Shown: positions 28,025 to 37,018 of the stretch, one piece after another | Numbering within the stretch: the stretch's first letter is position 1 | Layout: every line of letters starts with the position of its first letter | Assembly (NCBI GenBank): GCA_028277025.1 | Contig: JAPYVG010000010.1 | Location: 1 to 50,791 of the forward strand | Direction: 5' to 3' | DNA from: Sulfolobaceae archaeon | Lineage (GTDB): Archaea; Thermoproteota; Thermoprotei_A; Sulfolobales; Sulfolobaceae | Length of the DNA stretch: 50,791 nt | Program-made: the position numbers and the translations under genes | The notes under the pieces: model-generated | The model's database searches: none | What the model was told of the DNA's origin: nothing | Seen by the model: only the letters and a program-made list of their open reading frames with translations

Positions 28025-28615
28025 TTTCTTGAACAAGAACACATCTACCAAGAATTCGTGAGCTTTCTTAATATGCCATGGGTAATATGGCTTTAATTTA
28101 TATTTAGTACTGATTACCTCCACTGAAAAGCCGTACTCTTTAGCCTTTCCTAATATAATTTTTCTGCTTTGCTCATTTGACTTATGAATGCTATATACTA
28201 CATTTGCGATTTGTAGGGCTTTTTCTAAAAAGATAAGGTCAATTCCTTTATTAACTACTCCAAAAGGTGGATTTTGAACAACTGTATCTACTTTTCTTAA
28301 GTTTAGGAAGCGTATATCAGCGTTTATAAATTCGGCATTTTCATCTACAAACTCTTTAGCTACGTTAAGCGAATTTATATCTATTTCAACGCATAGGCAA
28401 TATCCTCCTAACGCTGCGATTCCGCTACAAAACTTTCCAGTTCCACAACCTAAATCCGCAACAGTTTTTCCTTTAATATCACCGCGTAAGTATGCAGTCC
28501 ATAATATTGTAGCAACTAAGTCGCCGGGTGTTAAATATTGCTCTAACTCATATCTGGGTTTAGGATGTGGCGGTATTTTTTCTAAAATTAATTCTAGTTG
28601 TTTTTTGTTGTTAAT
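28019..28615 (-). CDS. METTL5-like RNA methyltransferase lacking a canonical start codon
   Basis: The translated frame contains YELEQYLTPGDLVATILWTA, the SAM-binding motif VADLGCGTGKFCSGIAALGG and the catalytic NPPF (VVQNPPFGVVNKG), the pattern of METTL5-type adenine N6-methyltransferases that modify rRNA. No ATG, GTG or TTG precedes the conserved core in this frame, which opens after a stop at 28646-28648. I placed the start at an ATT (28613-28615) for want of a canonical codon. Alternatively the protein is made as a -1 frameshift extension of the HAD protein at the A AAA AAC site (28600-28606), whose -1 frame is this one. The HAD gene overlaps it by 22 bases. Confidence 0.85.
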   Translation of the reverse strand: MNNKKQLELILEKIPPHPKPRYELEQYLTPGDLVATILWTAYLRGDIKGKTVADLGCGTGKFCSGIAALGGYCLCVEIDINSLNVAKEFVDENAEFINADIRFLNLRKVDTVVQNPPFGVVNKGIDLIFLEKALQIANVVYSIHKSNEQSRKIILGKAKEYGFSVEVISTKYKLKPYYPWHIKKAHEFLVDVFLFKKS

Positions 28616-29262
28616 AATTTTATCACTTCTAATAGATTTTTCACCTTAGTCACGTTTTTTAAATCTTCATAAAAACCAAATCTATCGAGTAATATTGGTT
28701 TTATCCCTGCCCTTAAAGCTCCTAAATAATCAATCTCATAAATATCTCCTACGTGAAATTCTGGTAAGCCATGTCTTTCGATGCCGATTCTAAATATTCT
28801 TGGATGAGGTTTCATTATCCCTAAATCGCAAGATGCTATTATATCATCTAGATATATTGAGAGATTTAAATCTCTGACTATTTTATATACACTTCTAGTA
28901 GAATTTGTGACCATCACTACTTTATATCCTAGTTTTTTTATCTCTTCTAAGAAAGGGGTTACATCATTATAGAGTTCCCATTTGTCGCTAAGCAATTTCA
29001 GTTTTTTCATTTCTTCTATTAAGCACTTTTTTGGAGGTATTCCCAATTCATATAATACTTCTTTGAAGTTTATTTCAGTTAATCCTCCCAATATTGGGTC
29101 TGGAAAATGTTCTCTACCCAGTTGTTTGGCTATAGCTCTAAATACTTGTTTTTCAGTGATTCTATAACCTCTTTCCTTTAAGAAATAATATACTGGCTGG
29201 TGATATTTAGGAGTAAAGCTTACTAACGTTTCTCCCATGTCTACGAATATAGTCTTATTCAT
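28594..29262 (-). CDS. HAD-superfamily hydrolase
   Basis: Motif I is VDMGETLV, motif II VMVTNSTRS and motif III KPHPRIF with GDIYEIDYLGALRAGI at motif IV. The general acid at position +2 of motif I is Gly instead of Asp, as in some annotated dehalogenase-like members, so phosphatase activity may be altered. The 222-residue frame ends in LLTTKNN after an A AAA AAC heptamer, and the methyltransferase coding frame is -1 relative to it. The gene lies six bases from the HTH/Zn-ribbon gene upstream, in one minus-strand operon. Confidence 0.85.
   Translation of the reverse strand: MNKTIFVDMGETLVSFTPKYHQPVYYFLKERGYRITEKQVFRAIAKQLGREHFPDPILGGLTEINFKEVLYELGIPPKKCLIEEMKKLKLLSDKWELYNDVTPFLEEIKKLGYKVVMVTNSTRSVYKIVRDLNLSIYLDDIIASCDLGIMKPHPRIFRIGIERHGLPEFHVGDIYEIDYLGALRAGIKPILLDRFGFYEDLKNVTKVKNLLEVIKLLTTKNN
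28600..28606 (-). promoter_or_regulatory. Candidate -1 programmed frameshift heptamer A AAA AAC
   Basis: On the minus strand the HAD codons read ACA AAA AAC AAC TAG, giving the A AAA AAC heptamer in the slippery phase with the stop two codons later. A -1 slip leads to CAA CTA GAA TTA, the first codons of the METTL5-like frame. A related A AAA AAT site drives the -1 frameshift in the S. solfataricus fucosidase gene. Confidence 0.55.
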
Positions 29263-29268
29263 GAGAAA

Positions 29269-29580
29269 TCACCTTATGATAAATCGTGGTGGTTCTATGT
29301 TTTCGCTCTTACATTTGGGACATTTACTTGGTTTTTTAGGCTTATCTATGTTAAAAACATAACCGCAATCTCTGCATCTTGGTAGATAAACTATTAATTT
29401 TTTCTCTTTCCTCTTGAGTGATTTTGCGATATGATATAAGTGTTCATAAACCTCTTTTTCATTTCTTATTCCTAGCCTATCTTTTATTTCCTTAGCTGTT
29501 AAAGGTATGTCAGTAAATGACAACAAGACTATCATTTTCTCTCTAGTGGTAAGGAAATCTGGTTTGCTCTCTACTATCAC
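29269..29580 (-). CDS. HTH plus zinc-ribbon transcription regulator (103 aa)
   Basis: The N-terminal half is a winged-helix-like domain (REKMIVLLSFTDIPLTAKEI then LGIRNEKEVYEHLYHIAKSL). The C-terminal zinc ribbon has CRDCGYVF and CPKCKSENI. This pairing is typical of small archaeal regulators that sit in operons. The GTG start overlaps the CobT-like gene's stop by four bases (GTGA). Confidence 0.9.
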   Translation of the reverse strand: MIVESKPDFLTTREKMIVLLSFTDIPLTAKEIKDRLGIRNEKEVYEHLYHIAKSLKRKEKKLIVYLPRCRDCGYVFNIDKPKKPSKCPKCKSENIEPPRFIIR

Positions 29581-30611
29581 AATAACTGTTTAGTTAACTC
29601 AGAATATATTTCTTCAACTTTTCTAAGTATATCGTCTGATGTGTAGCCTTTAGATAGAGCTAGGATTGAAGCGCCACCTGCTCCTACTCCTTCCTTGACA
29701 AATCCTTTTTCGTATACTCTTAACCCTTCATATTTTGATTTAGAAAAGTCTAGCCAAGCGGTTAATAGTGGTATTCCGATTTGCTTAGAAAGTCCCAAGA
29801 TGTCTGATGTCTGATCAGTAATTATCCATTTAGTAGTTCCAATTACCACATCTTTTAACTTGTCTTTATTTAACTCTTTTATAATAGCAGCAGCTGCTGT
29901 CATTTGTGTACCTCCAGCTAATATTACTTTTCCTTTAAAACCAATTGTTATACTAGAAACAGCAATTAGCATTGGATCGGAGAGTTTACTTAATTTTCCT
30001 ATCAGATCATTGGGTAAATTTTCAAGTGCTTTTAGCACTATTTTTCTTTTTAATTCTTTGGGGTTCTCTGGAGATGCGGAGCTGACTTTGTCTAACGCAT
30101 CGTAACCTAACCCTAATAAAACAGCCATAGCCGTGGTAGTCCCTGCTGGTATAGATTCGCCTATAACGAGAATGTCATAGTCTAATGAAAGCTCTTCACC
30201 CAAAAGTTCTCCATTTCTCATAATCCTCTCTACAGCTTCTCTCTTAAGAGATAAATTTCTTATATCACCTCCAGGCTCACCATCAAGGTCAATATATGGT
30301 ATTTTTGGTTTCACTCTGCTTCCAGCATTTACAACAAATTTCGGGATTTTAACAAGATTTAGTGCTGCTCTAGTTATTATTGCCGGTGTGGGTATTCCGG
30401 TAGGTGTTACTGGGATAGTATTTATTGAATAGCATTTTCCGGTTACTAGAAATTCTGCATCTGCTGCAGGGGTAAAATGTGTTAGTTCTGGCGTAGCTCC
30501 AGCTACTGTAATCCCGGGTATTAAACTTACATCTGTAGTCGCAATTGTTAATAGGAATGCTATTCTTCCTTTTATTTCAAACCCCTTTCCGTTAAATTCC
30601 TTTATAACCAC
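29577..30611 (-). CDS. CobT-like nicotinate-nucleotide phosphoribosyltransferase family (UPF0284)
   Basis: The 344-residue chain has GESIPAGTTTAMAVLLGLGY, GGTQMTAAAAIIKEL, TAWLDFSKSKYEGLRVYEKG and FVKEGVGAGGASI, the core of the CobT-like archaeal family. CobT joins a lower-ligand base to nicotinate mononucleotide phosphate for cobamide assembly. Whether this member is a true CobT is uncertain. The GTG start is 29 bases upstream of a divergent helical protein gene. Confidence 0.85.
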   Translation of the reverse strand: MVIKEFNGKGFEIKGRIAFLLTIATTDVSLIPGITVAGATPELTHFTPAADAEFLVTGKCYSINTIPVTPTGIPTPAIITRAALNLVKIPKFVVNAGSRVKPKIPYIDLDGEPGGDIRNLSLKREAVERIMRNGELLGEELSLDYDILVIGESIPAGTTTAMAVLLGLGYDALDKVSSASPENPKELKRKIVLKALENLPNDLIGKLSKLSDPMLIAVSSITIGFKGKVILAGGTQMTAAAAIIKELNKDKLKDVVIGTTKWIITDQTSDILGLSKQIGIPLLTAWLDFSKSKYEGLRVYEKGFVKEGVGAGGASILALSKGYTSDDILRKVEEIYSELTKQLL

Positions 30612-30640
30612 TCGATAGATTCTTTATTCTAAGTTTAAAA

Positions 30641-31003
30641 ATGAGCCTGGAGGAGTTTTGGAGATATTATAGGATTATTGAGAGGGGAACTGTAGTATCC
30701 TTAGAAGAATTCGAAAAAGATGATATACTTAAAAGGGATATCAGAGAAGCTATAGCCTCATTATATAAGTTAATACTCAATTTATCAAGGAAGGTAAGTA
30801 ATAATGAGGGTGAAGATTTAATTTGGGATTTAGCGAAGAAAAATATAATTAATCCATCGCTTATTCAAGAGTATTTAGATGTAATTAGAATCGTTAAAAA
30901 CGTGAACAAGGTAAGTGATGATATCCTTTACTCAATGCTAGTTAGGATAATGGAAGATTTGGAACAATTATATTTTTCAATAATAAAATTTATAAACCAC
31001 TAA
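30641..31003 (+). CDS. HepT/HEPN-like helical protein lacking the RNase motif
   Basis: The helical 120-residue chain aligns by eye with HepT (DUF86) proteins: SLEEFEKDDILKRDIREAIA, KNIINPSLIQEYLDVIRIVK and LVRIMEDLEQLYFSIIKFI. The catalytic R-X4-6-H motif expected after the third helix is absent (IRIVKNVNKVSDD). No MNT antitoxin gene lies beside it. It is most likely a degenerate or structural HEPN protein. The gene is 23 bases upstream of the NadA-like gene. Confidence 0.55.
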   Translation: MSLEEFWRYYRIIERGTVVSLEEFEKDDILKRDIREAIASLYKLILNLSRKVSNNEGEDLIWDLAKKNIINPSLIQEYLDVIRIVKNVNKVSDDILYSMLVRIMEDLEQLYFSIIKFINH

Positions 31004-31026
31004 TTAACAGAACATATGTTCGATGT

Positions 31027-31593
31027 ATGGTACTGGCTTCACAGAACATAATTGAGGAAATAAAGAAATTAAAAAGGGAAAAGAATGCAATAATCTTGGG
31101 TCATAATTATATGGAATACGGTGTACAATTAGTATCAGATTTCACTGGAGATTCATATGATTTAGCCGTTAAAGCAATGAAGACTAATGCTGATATAATA
31201 GTTTTCGCTGGAGTCTATTTCATGGCAGAACAAGCTGCAGCGTTAAATCCAGAAAGTCCTTTAGAGGTTTTGGAGTCCGCTGATTTTGTGGGGTCAACTA
31301 ATCAGATGATTAAGTTCGCAAAAGAAAGTCAATACAAGGAGTTTATTGTGGCTACTGAATTAGGAATGATTAATGCTTTAAAATTACAAGTCCCTGATAA
31401 AGTCTTTTATCCGCTAGTGACTACTGAAGCTTGTGCTTGTGCCAGATGTCCATATATGGCTATGATCACTCTAGAGAAGATCAAAAACTCGCTAGAACAT
31501 GAAGTTTATGAGGTTAAAGTTCCAAGGGATGTGGCAGAAAGGGCTAAAATGTCCTTCGAAAATACTATGAGACTTCTTTCAGATAATTCTTGA
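31027..31593 (+). CDS. Shortened quinolinate synthase-like protein (NadA with internal deletion)
   Basis: NadA makes quinolinate from iminoaspartate and DHAP using a 4Fe-4S cluster held by three cysteines. This protein has the first third (NAIILGHNYMEYGVQLVSDF, VFAGVYFMAEQAAALNPE) and the last third (SADFVGSTNQMIKFAKES, ELGMINALK, CACARCPYMAMITLEKI). The middle third is missing. At 188 residues it is about 110 shorter than usual, joined near 31245-31260 between LNP and a region matching HPEC of full-length NadA. Two of the three cluster cysteines are lost. Three cysteines are crowded in CACARC, so a new metal site is conceivable. The reading frame is intact. Confidence 0.7.
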   Translation: MVLASQNIIEEIKKLKREKNAIILGHNYMEYGVQLVSDFTGDSYDLAVKAMKTNADIIVFAGVYFMAEQAAALNPESPLEVLESADFVGSTNQMIKFAKESQYKEFIVATELGMINALKLQVPDKVFYPLVTTEACACARCPYMAMITLEKIKNSLEHEVYEVKVPRDVAERAKMSFENTMRLLSDNS

Positions 31594-32689
31594 TCTCAAC
31601 TATAGTTTTCTCTATTTCTTCCTCCATATTATAGAAGTGTGTCGAGATCCTAATGCCTTCACCCCGTGGGGACACTATTATACCTTTCCTTAATAGAAAC
31701 TCTGAAGCCTTTTTAGGATTTTTAACTTTTATAACTACTATCCCAGCCCTCTTATCTTTAGGCGTTATTGCTTCAAACTTGTTTTCTTCCGCCAATTTGA
31801 TCGTATATTCAGATAGTTGGAGCACCCTTTGGAATATCTCTTCTTTGTTAGAATCTATTATTTCGCAAGATTTAGCGAGACCTAGATTTGCAGCTATATC
31901 TATTGTACCTATCTCGAATCTTCTAGGCCCTTTTTCCATTATAAAATGTTCGGCATCAAAATCTAGGTAATTAGAGCTACTTTTCCACCCATAAAATGGA
32001 GGATCTTCTATTAAACCTTTTTTTACATAAATAAATCCGCTCCCTTGTGGAGCCATAAGCCACTTATAACCTCCGGCAACTGCAAAGTCAACATCAAGTT
32101 CCTTTACATTTATATCTACAGCTCCAGCACTTTGGATAATGTCTAATAATACTAAAGCTCCTAATTCTTTAGCCTCTTTGACAATCTTCTTTACGTCAAT
32201 TCTTACCCCAGTATTAAAACTTACATGGCTTATAGATATTAATCGCGTATTTTTATCGGTTTCACTTAATATATCATCTTCTATTGTTTCTGGCCTTACT
32301 TTTGCTATTTTAACTTTTACTCCTCTCTTTTGTAATTTTATAAAAGGATATACAGTTGCCGGGAATTCTAAGTTATCTGTAACAACGTTCTCTCCTTCCT
32401 TTAAATCTACTCCATGTGCCACAATATTAATTCCGTAACTGGTATTCGGGATTAATGATATTTCGTCTGGGCTAGAATTTATTAATTTCCCGATTTTTTC
32501 TCTAATGTGAAAAAGTTCATCACTTTCCTCTTGATTTACTGTAATTGATCCGACTCTCATTACATCAATTAAATATCTATTAACCTCGTAATACACCGGT
32601 AATGGGGTAGGGGAGATTGCAGCATGGTTTAAATAGATAAATTTCTGCGTAACTGGTACTAATTGTCTAAAATTTTCATGAAATCTCAT
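31565..32689 (-). CDS. Class V aminotransferase (cysteine desulfurase-like)
   Basis: This PLP-dependent enzyme has 374 residues, with the N-terminal [44 protein letters not shown] and [18 protein letters not shown]. The PLP lysine is in [15 protein letters not shown]. Substrate is not readable: candidates are selenocysteine lyase-like, isopenicillin-epimerase-like or aminotransferase activity. It ends within the convergent NadA-like gene by 29 bases and overlaps the acyl-CoA synthetase gene's end by 14 bases. Confidence 0.9.
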   Translation of the reverse strand: MRFHENFRQLVPVTQKFIYLNHAAISPTPLPVYYEVNRYLIDVMRVGSITVNQEESDELFHIREKIGKLINSSPDEISLIPNTSYGINIVAHGVDLKEGENVVTDNLEFPATVYPFIKLQKRGVKVKIAKVRPETIEDDILSETDKNTRLISISHVSFNTGVRIDVKKIVKEAKELGALVLLDIIQSAGAVDINVKELDVDFAVAGGYKWLMAPQGSGFIYVKKGLIEDPPFYGWKSSSNYLDFDAEHFIMEKGPRRFEIGTIDIAANLGLAKSCEIIDSNKEEIFQRVLQLSEYTIKLAEENKFEAITPKDKRAGIVVIKVKNPKKASEFLLRKGIIVSPRGEGIRISTHFYNMEEEIEKTIVEIKNYLKEVS

Positions 32690-34382
32690 CTTTAATCTCC
32701 TTTACAACCTCTGGGTCTTCTAGTATCGTAGGATCTATTTCCTTATTTAACACTATATCTCTTAAAATTCTTCTCACTATCTTACCGCTTTTAGATTTTG
32801 GAAGTTTACTAACTTTATAAACCTTATCAACAACATAAATAGGCCCTAAAGAGTCCCTAATAATCTCTCTTATTCTATTCTCGTTAACGTTTCCTACGTA
32901 AAATACAACCAGCTTTTCTCCCTTAATTTCATCTGGTTCACCTACTACAGCCACTTCCTTAATACCTTCTATATGCATTAATAAGTTCTCCACTTCACCG
33001 GTAGTAATTCTGTGGCCAGCTATTTTTATCATATCATCTGCTCTACCAACTATTTTTACATAAGGAGGATCAATTTTTGCCAGATCACCAGTATCATGAT
33101 AACCGAAACGTGAAAAATATGATTTAAACTTCTCATCATCGTTCAATACTCCAATGAATTGTGTTGGAAAGGGAGTTTTGCATATTAAATAACCTATGTC
33201 CTTCCCCATTACGGAACTCCCTTGGTCATCTACAGTATCAAGTACTACCCCTGGAAAAGGAACACCAGCATAACCCGGTTTAGGTTCTACCCCATCAAGT
33301 GAATAAGGAATTCCAACAACGTAGCCTAACTCTGTCTGCCCGTAAACGTCGGTTATTCTGTCAACAAAAGTAGAGGCGTATTCCCAAGTCTTTTCATCAA
33401 AAATCTCACCGGCAGTCGCTAAAAATTCGACTCTGGGAAGTTTTATGTCATAACGTTTTAAGGTACGTAATAAGGTAGGTGATGTGAACAACACTTTAGG
33501 TTGTAATTCATCAATTAGTTTTACTAATCTGTCTCTAGGGTAGTCCGGTGCTCCTTCAAAGAAGGCGAAAGTCGAACCGTGTAGTAATGTACCATACATA
33601 ATTCTGGAAAAAGTTATCCAACCCATATCTGTTGTGGTTAGTACTATATCTTTTGGTTTTAAGTTAAACATTAGGTCGAACACAGTATAATCTCCTACCA
33701 TCCAGGCCCCATGGGGTAATATTATTCCTTTAGGTTTACCCGTGGTACCGGAAGTATACATTACCTTTAATGGTTCGTTTGCCTCTATCGATACTGGATC
33801 TTCCTTTTCCTCAGTTATTAATTGTTGTATCTCCTTTTCATCATCGTCCTTCTGTCTAAACGTTATTTGGGAGTCTAATAATAAAGGAATATTTTTCCCT
33901 CTCCTTACCGTATATTTGGCGCTTATAATTACATCTGGTTTAAAGTCACTAATCCTCTTTTTTATTGCCTCTTCTCCTAAGCCAGCAAAGATTATAGTAT
34001 ATATTGCACCTATCCTGGCTGAGGCAAGCACGGATGCTATTCCTTGTATAGTATTTGGTGTATAAATCGCTACTCTAGAGCCCTTCTTTACCCCATAACT
34101 TTCCATTAACTTTGCTATTCCTTGGGTGAGTTGGGACAGTTCATGAAAGGTTAATTCAATTTCTTTTCCATTTTCACTATACCATATTATCCCCTTTCCG
34201 CTATGAGTATCTGTTGAATTGTATGCAATATTGCTATATCCATTAATAAACCATTTTGCGGTAAATTGCCCTTTTTCTATTACTTTATCCCATTTTTTAA
34301 ACCACTTAAGTCTGTTCGCATATTCAGCCCAATATGACTCAGGTTTTTCTAACGCATTTTGATACACGGTGTTATAGTCCAT
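32676..34382 (-). CDS. Acetyl-CoA synthetase-like acyl-CoA ligase (AMP-forming)
   Basis: The adenylate motif [20 protein letters not shown], the VYGQTELG and [15 protein letters not shown] motifs and the C-terminal catalytic lysine in [14 protein letters not shown] are all present. The N-terminal ACS domain is also seen ([20 protein letters not shown]). It is 60-80 residues shorter than typical acetyl-CoA synthetases, mostly in the region before the adenylate motif. The substrate acid is unknown. I chose the ATG (MDYNTVYQN) two bases after the stop of the upstream HTH gene, although the frame extends 11 codons further. Confidence 0.88.
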   Translation of the reverse strand: MDYNTVYQNALEKPESYWAEYANRLKWFKKWDKVIEKGQFTAKWFINGYSNIAYNSTDTHSGKGIIWYSENGKEIELTFHELSQLTQGIAKLMESYGVKKGSRVAIYTPNTIQGIASVLASARIGAIYTIIFAGLGEEAIKKRISDFKPDVIISAKYTVRRGKNIPLLLDSQITFRQKDDDEKEIQQLITEEKEDPVSIEANEPLKVMYTSGTTGKPKGIILPHGAWMVGDYTVFDLMFNLKPKDIVLTTTDMGWITFSRIMYGTLLHGSTFAFFEGAPDYPRDRLVKLIDELQPKVLFTSPTLLRTLKRYDIKLPRVEFLATAGEIFDEKTWEYASTFVDRITDVYGQTELGYVVGIPYSLDGVEPKPGYAGVPFPGVVLDTVDDQGSSVMGKDIGYLICKTPFPTQFIGVLNDDEKFKSYFSRFGYHDTGDLAKIDPPYVKIVGRADDMIKIAGHRITTGEVENLLMHIEGIKEVAVVGEPDEIKGEKLVVFYVGNVNENRIREIIRDSLGPIYVVDKVYKVSKLPKSKSGKIVRRILRDIVLNKEIDPTILEDPEVVKEIKDEIS

Positions 34383-34384
34383 AG

Positions 34385-35284
34385 TTATTCTATCTCTATT
34401 TTTGGTAAGACCCATTTATTATCTTTGAAGACTTCATAGGGTAAACTGAAGCCGTGAGCAAAGTGTAAATCCCTAACGGAAATTATAACTCTATGGTTTT
34501 TGAGTTTGCCTTTAAGTTCTTTTAATCCGTTTAGATCCATATGGTATTCAGCTATTACTTCCCCGTTATCAAGACGTATAGCAGATAATAAATAGGGATT
34601 GTCGATGATCTGTGCGGGTTCGTTATATCTTATATTTATAATGTAGTTTGTATTTCCTAAAGTATACACAAATCCTTTCAGAACTCTCTTTATATGCCTA
34701 TAATGTGTTGATTTCCAGTAAGGTATTTGAGGATTTATTTGGAGATTTGTTATAAGATCTACATCCCCTTTATCCAAGCTGAAAAGTGTGTTCTTTCTCG
34801 GTATTTTCTCTTTTTTTACAATTTTTTCGTTACATATCCATTTATTTTGAGAAAAATCATAACACGTTTCTTTATTAATAAATCTGTCAATTTCCGTAAT
34901 GAAGTGTATGTCGCAAGGCATATTTAATTTAGAGAACACATCCTGTAACTTAGTTTTATATATTTCAAAATAATCAGTATTAACATAAAATATAAGCATA
35001 AATTTTCTATCTTCGATATCACCCCTGAATATATTACCCAAAGGTCCTATCAATTTTTTGGCGTTTTCATACTTAACAAGGGATTTCTCACACCAAATTA
35101 TCGCTTTATTTAATCCAAATTCGCTGCTATGAATTATAGGAAATAAAAATAGGTTGTATTTTAATATAATTTCATTTACTATTTTCATAATTCTATTAAT
35201 TGGTAAGTTTAATTTTAAGGAGAGTATATGAGGGTTTAAACCAAAAGTTCTCGCAAATTTAACAATTTCGCTTTCTATTTGCAA
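34385..35284 (-). CDS. Putative HTH regulator (299 aa), paralogue of 42310-42972
   Basis: The N-terminus ([20 protein letters not shown] followed by RIMKIVNEI) resembles the AsnC/Lrp-like helix-turn-helix. The body has a signature [20 protein letters not shown] that recurs in the protein at 42310-42972. The frame starts at TTG, with a TATA-like TTTATATATT about 27 bases earlier. The adjacent downstream acyl-CoA synthetase gene starts two bases after this stop, so it may be regulated or cotranscribed. I do not recognise the ligand. Confidence 0.6.
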   Translation of the reverse strand: MQIESEIVKFARTFGLNPHILSLKLNLPINRIMKIVNEIILKYNLFLFPIIHSSEFGLNKAIIWCEKSLVKYENAKKLIGPLGNIFRGDIEDRKFMLIFYVNTDYFEIYKTKLQDVFSKLNMPCDIHFITEIDRFINKETCYDFSQNKWICNEKIVKKEKIPRKNTLFSLDKGDVDLITNLQINPQIPYWKSTHYRHIKRVLKGFVYTLGNTNYIINIRYNEPAQIIDNPYLLSAIRLDNGEVIAEYHMDLNGLKELKGKLKNHRVIISVRDLHFAHGFSLPYEVFKDNKWVLPKIEIE

Positions 35285-35370
35285 CTTACTTAGCTCTTTT
35301 TGTTTATTGAATATATAAATTTGTCTAGTAGATTTCTAATTATAATGTAAAATTGCCATAAGTTATGTTT

Positions 35371-35850
35371 TTAATATTTAATTTTTTTCTTTAACTTATG
35401 ACCACAATATGGACATGAAGGGTACAATTTACCATACTCTCTACCGCATCCCTCACATTTATAGATAAAAGATTTGCGTTTACTAATCTTAATTGAAAGT
35501 TTAACTGGGATATATTTTATACCTAAGTGAAGAAGCAAATTCTGTAACGGTAAATCGTCTGTGAGGACAATACTCGGTTTAAGATCTAGAGCTAAAGACG
35601 CCACTGATATATCCGTTTTTGATAATCCAAATTCTCTAATCATTTGTGCTTCTTTTTTTACAATATTAAGGGATTGAGAAGAGGGTTGAAGAATTATTAT
35701 CTTATTAGATTCTAATCCGAAAGACAATAATTCTATGGATTTAAAGTCTTTGACCTCATCTATCACTTCTTGAGTAGTATATACTTTCTCATAGGAATTT
35801 TGCAGTCCAGCTAAAAACGCTCCAGTATCAAATACGATTTGTTCCTCCAA
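35371..35850 (-). CDS. nob1: Ribosome-maturation endonuclease Nob1 (PIN domain and zinc ribbon)
   Basis: The PIN-domain aspartates and glutamate are visible: VFDTGAFLAGL, TTQEVIDEVKDF, GLSKTDISVASLAL and VLTDDLPLQ. A C-terminal zinc ribbon follows (CEGCGREYGKLYPSCPYCGH). Nob1 cleaves the 3' end of 16S pre-rRNA. The TTG start overlaps the NAD kinase stop by 23 bases in another frame. Confidence 0.92.
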   Translation of the reverse strand: MEEQIVFDTGAFLAGLQNSYEKVYTTQEVIDEVKDFKSIELLSFGLESNKIIILQPSSQSLNIVKKEAQMIREFGLSKTDISVASLALDLKPSIVLTDDLPLQNLLLHLGIKYIPVKLSIKISKRKSFIYKCEGCGREYGKLYPSCPYCGHKLKKKIKY

Positions 35851-36577
35851 TTTCTAATTGTGAATAGAATCTTAGGATTTTAGCTTTTTCGTTATGTGTT
35901 TTAACCTTTAAAACTTCATCCTCGTTACTCCTTAAGTAACCTATAACTTCACCATCAACAACAATTTTTACGTTTTGTATCCTTCCTTTGTCCTCAAGCT
36001 TAACCTTAATTTGTTCATCAGATGGTATTATGAGAGTTTTTATGTCTGGTATTATACAATTCATGAAAGTTATCTCTATTGCATTTAGCCTCCTGTGGAT
36101 TAACGTTCTAGTAGCAGAATAACTCCAAGCCCAACTACCTTGAGGCGTAGATATAAGTACTCCATCTCCCTCAAATGCAATTTTTTTATTACTTACGTGA
36201 ATACTACCATAAACGGTTTCAGGGTTATCGAACAGAACGGCGATCTCATTAAAAGCTATTGCGTTTACATATTTACTTTCGGCTTCTAAAAGTATATAAT
36301 CTTCAATTTTATAATCACCGTTCTTAAGGCGCAAAAGCATTTCTTTAGCATGCTGTGGTTCTACGTCTAGTAATGCAGATCTCCTACCGAATTTTATGCC
36401 TATAACTGGTTTTTTCTCTTTAATAGCTTTAAGTAAGGTTCCATCTCCTCCTATCACGACAGTATAATCTTGGTGAGATTCGACTATTTCGAAGCCTAAT
36501 TCTTTAGCTAGCTTTTTAAACTCATAAGAGAACGCTATTGCTTCTGGAGAATTTTTAGTTAGTACTTTTAATCTCAT
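35828..36577 (-). CDS. nadK: NAD kinase
   Basis: The GGDGTLL motif (VVIGGDGTLLKAIKEKK) and DGVLISTPQGSWAWSYSATR are diagnostic for the NAD(+) kinase family, which makes NADP from NAD. The N-terminal FSYEFKKLAKELGFEIVES-like region is a Rossmann half. The 249 residues are typical for archaeal members. The downstream nob1 start overlaps it. Confidence 0.93.
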   Translation of the reverse strand: MRLKVLTKNSPEAIAFSYEFKKLAKELGFEIVESHQDYTVVIGGDGTLLKAIKEKKPVIGIKFGRRSALLDVEPQHAKEMLLRLKNGDYKIEDYILLEAESKYVNAIAFNEIAVLFDNPETVYGSIHVSNKKIAFEGDGVLISTPQGSWAWSYSATRTLIHRRLNAIEITFMNCIIPDIKTLIIPSDEQIKVKLEDKGRIQNVKIVVDGEVIGYLRSNEDEVLKVKTHNEKAKILRFYSQLEIGGTNRI

Positions 36578-36588
36578 TTGCCTTTTAT

Positions 36589-36966
36589 TTACTTATCCGT
36601 AGGTTTTAAAATAATCACGTTCACTGTGAACACTTTACTTTCATTAATTAATTCAATTTCTCCTACATGGTTTAGTAGTCTTACTTTATATACTTTCTGT
36701 TTTATTCCATTATATTTAATTGTTAACCAAGGGTTCACTCCATTTACAAGGATTGTTATTTTACCGTTCAAAAAGATCTTTTTAGTTTCTCCCGGCTTTA
36801 ACACTATTGCTTGCTGTTGCGGCTGATCTCCTACATATTCTATCGCAGCATTTATTATTTTTCTATAATATAAAAACCAACTTCTAATTAGTAATACTAA
36901 TCCTAATAAGTATAATAATACTACGAATGCAAAGTAGTCCAACATTTCTGTCATTATAAAATTCAT
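36589..36966 (-). CDS. Small membrane-anchored protein with beta-rich tail
   Basis: One N-terminal hydrophobic span (FAFVVLLYLLGLVLLIRSWF) is followed by about 85 residues with beta-strand pattern (TKKIFLNGKITILVNGVNPW). The tail could face the cell exterior or cytoplasm. The alternative ATG four codons later (MTEMLDYF) is equally plausible. It is divergent from the flavoprotein gene, sharing a 52-base intergenic region. Function unknown. Confidence 0.65.
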   Translation of the reverse strand: MNFIMTEMLDYFAFVVLLYLLGLVLLIRSWFLYYRKIINAAIEYVGDQPQQQAIVLKPGETKKIFLNGKITILVNGVNPWLTIKYNGIKQKVYKVRLLNHVGEIELINESKVFTVNVIILKPTDK

Positions 36967-37018
36967 TCATAAAGGTTTAAATAGTATAAGCAAAATGAAA
37001 AAATGAGGGGTTTTAAAT

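Noticed and set aside
29860..30105. Plus-strand ORF inside the CobT-like gene
   Set aside because: Antisense shadow of a conserved gene, with no start signals.
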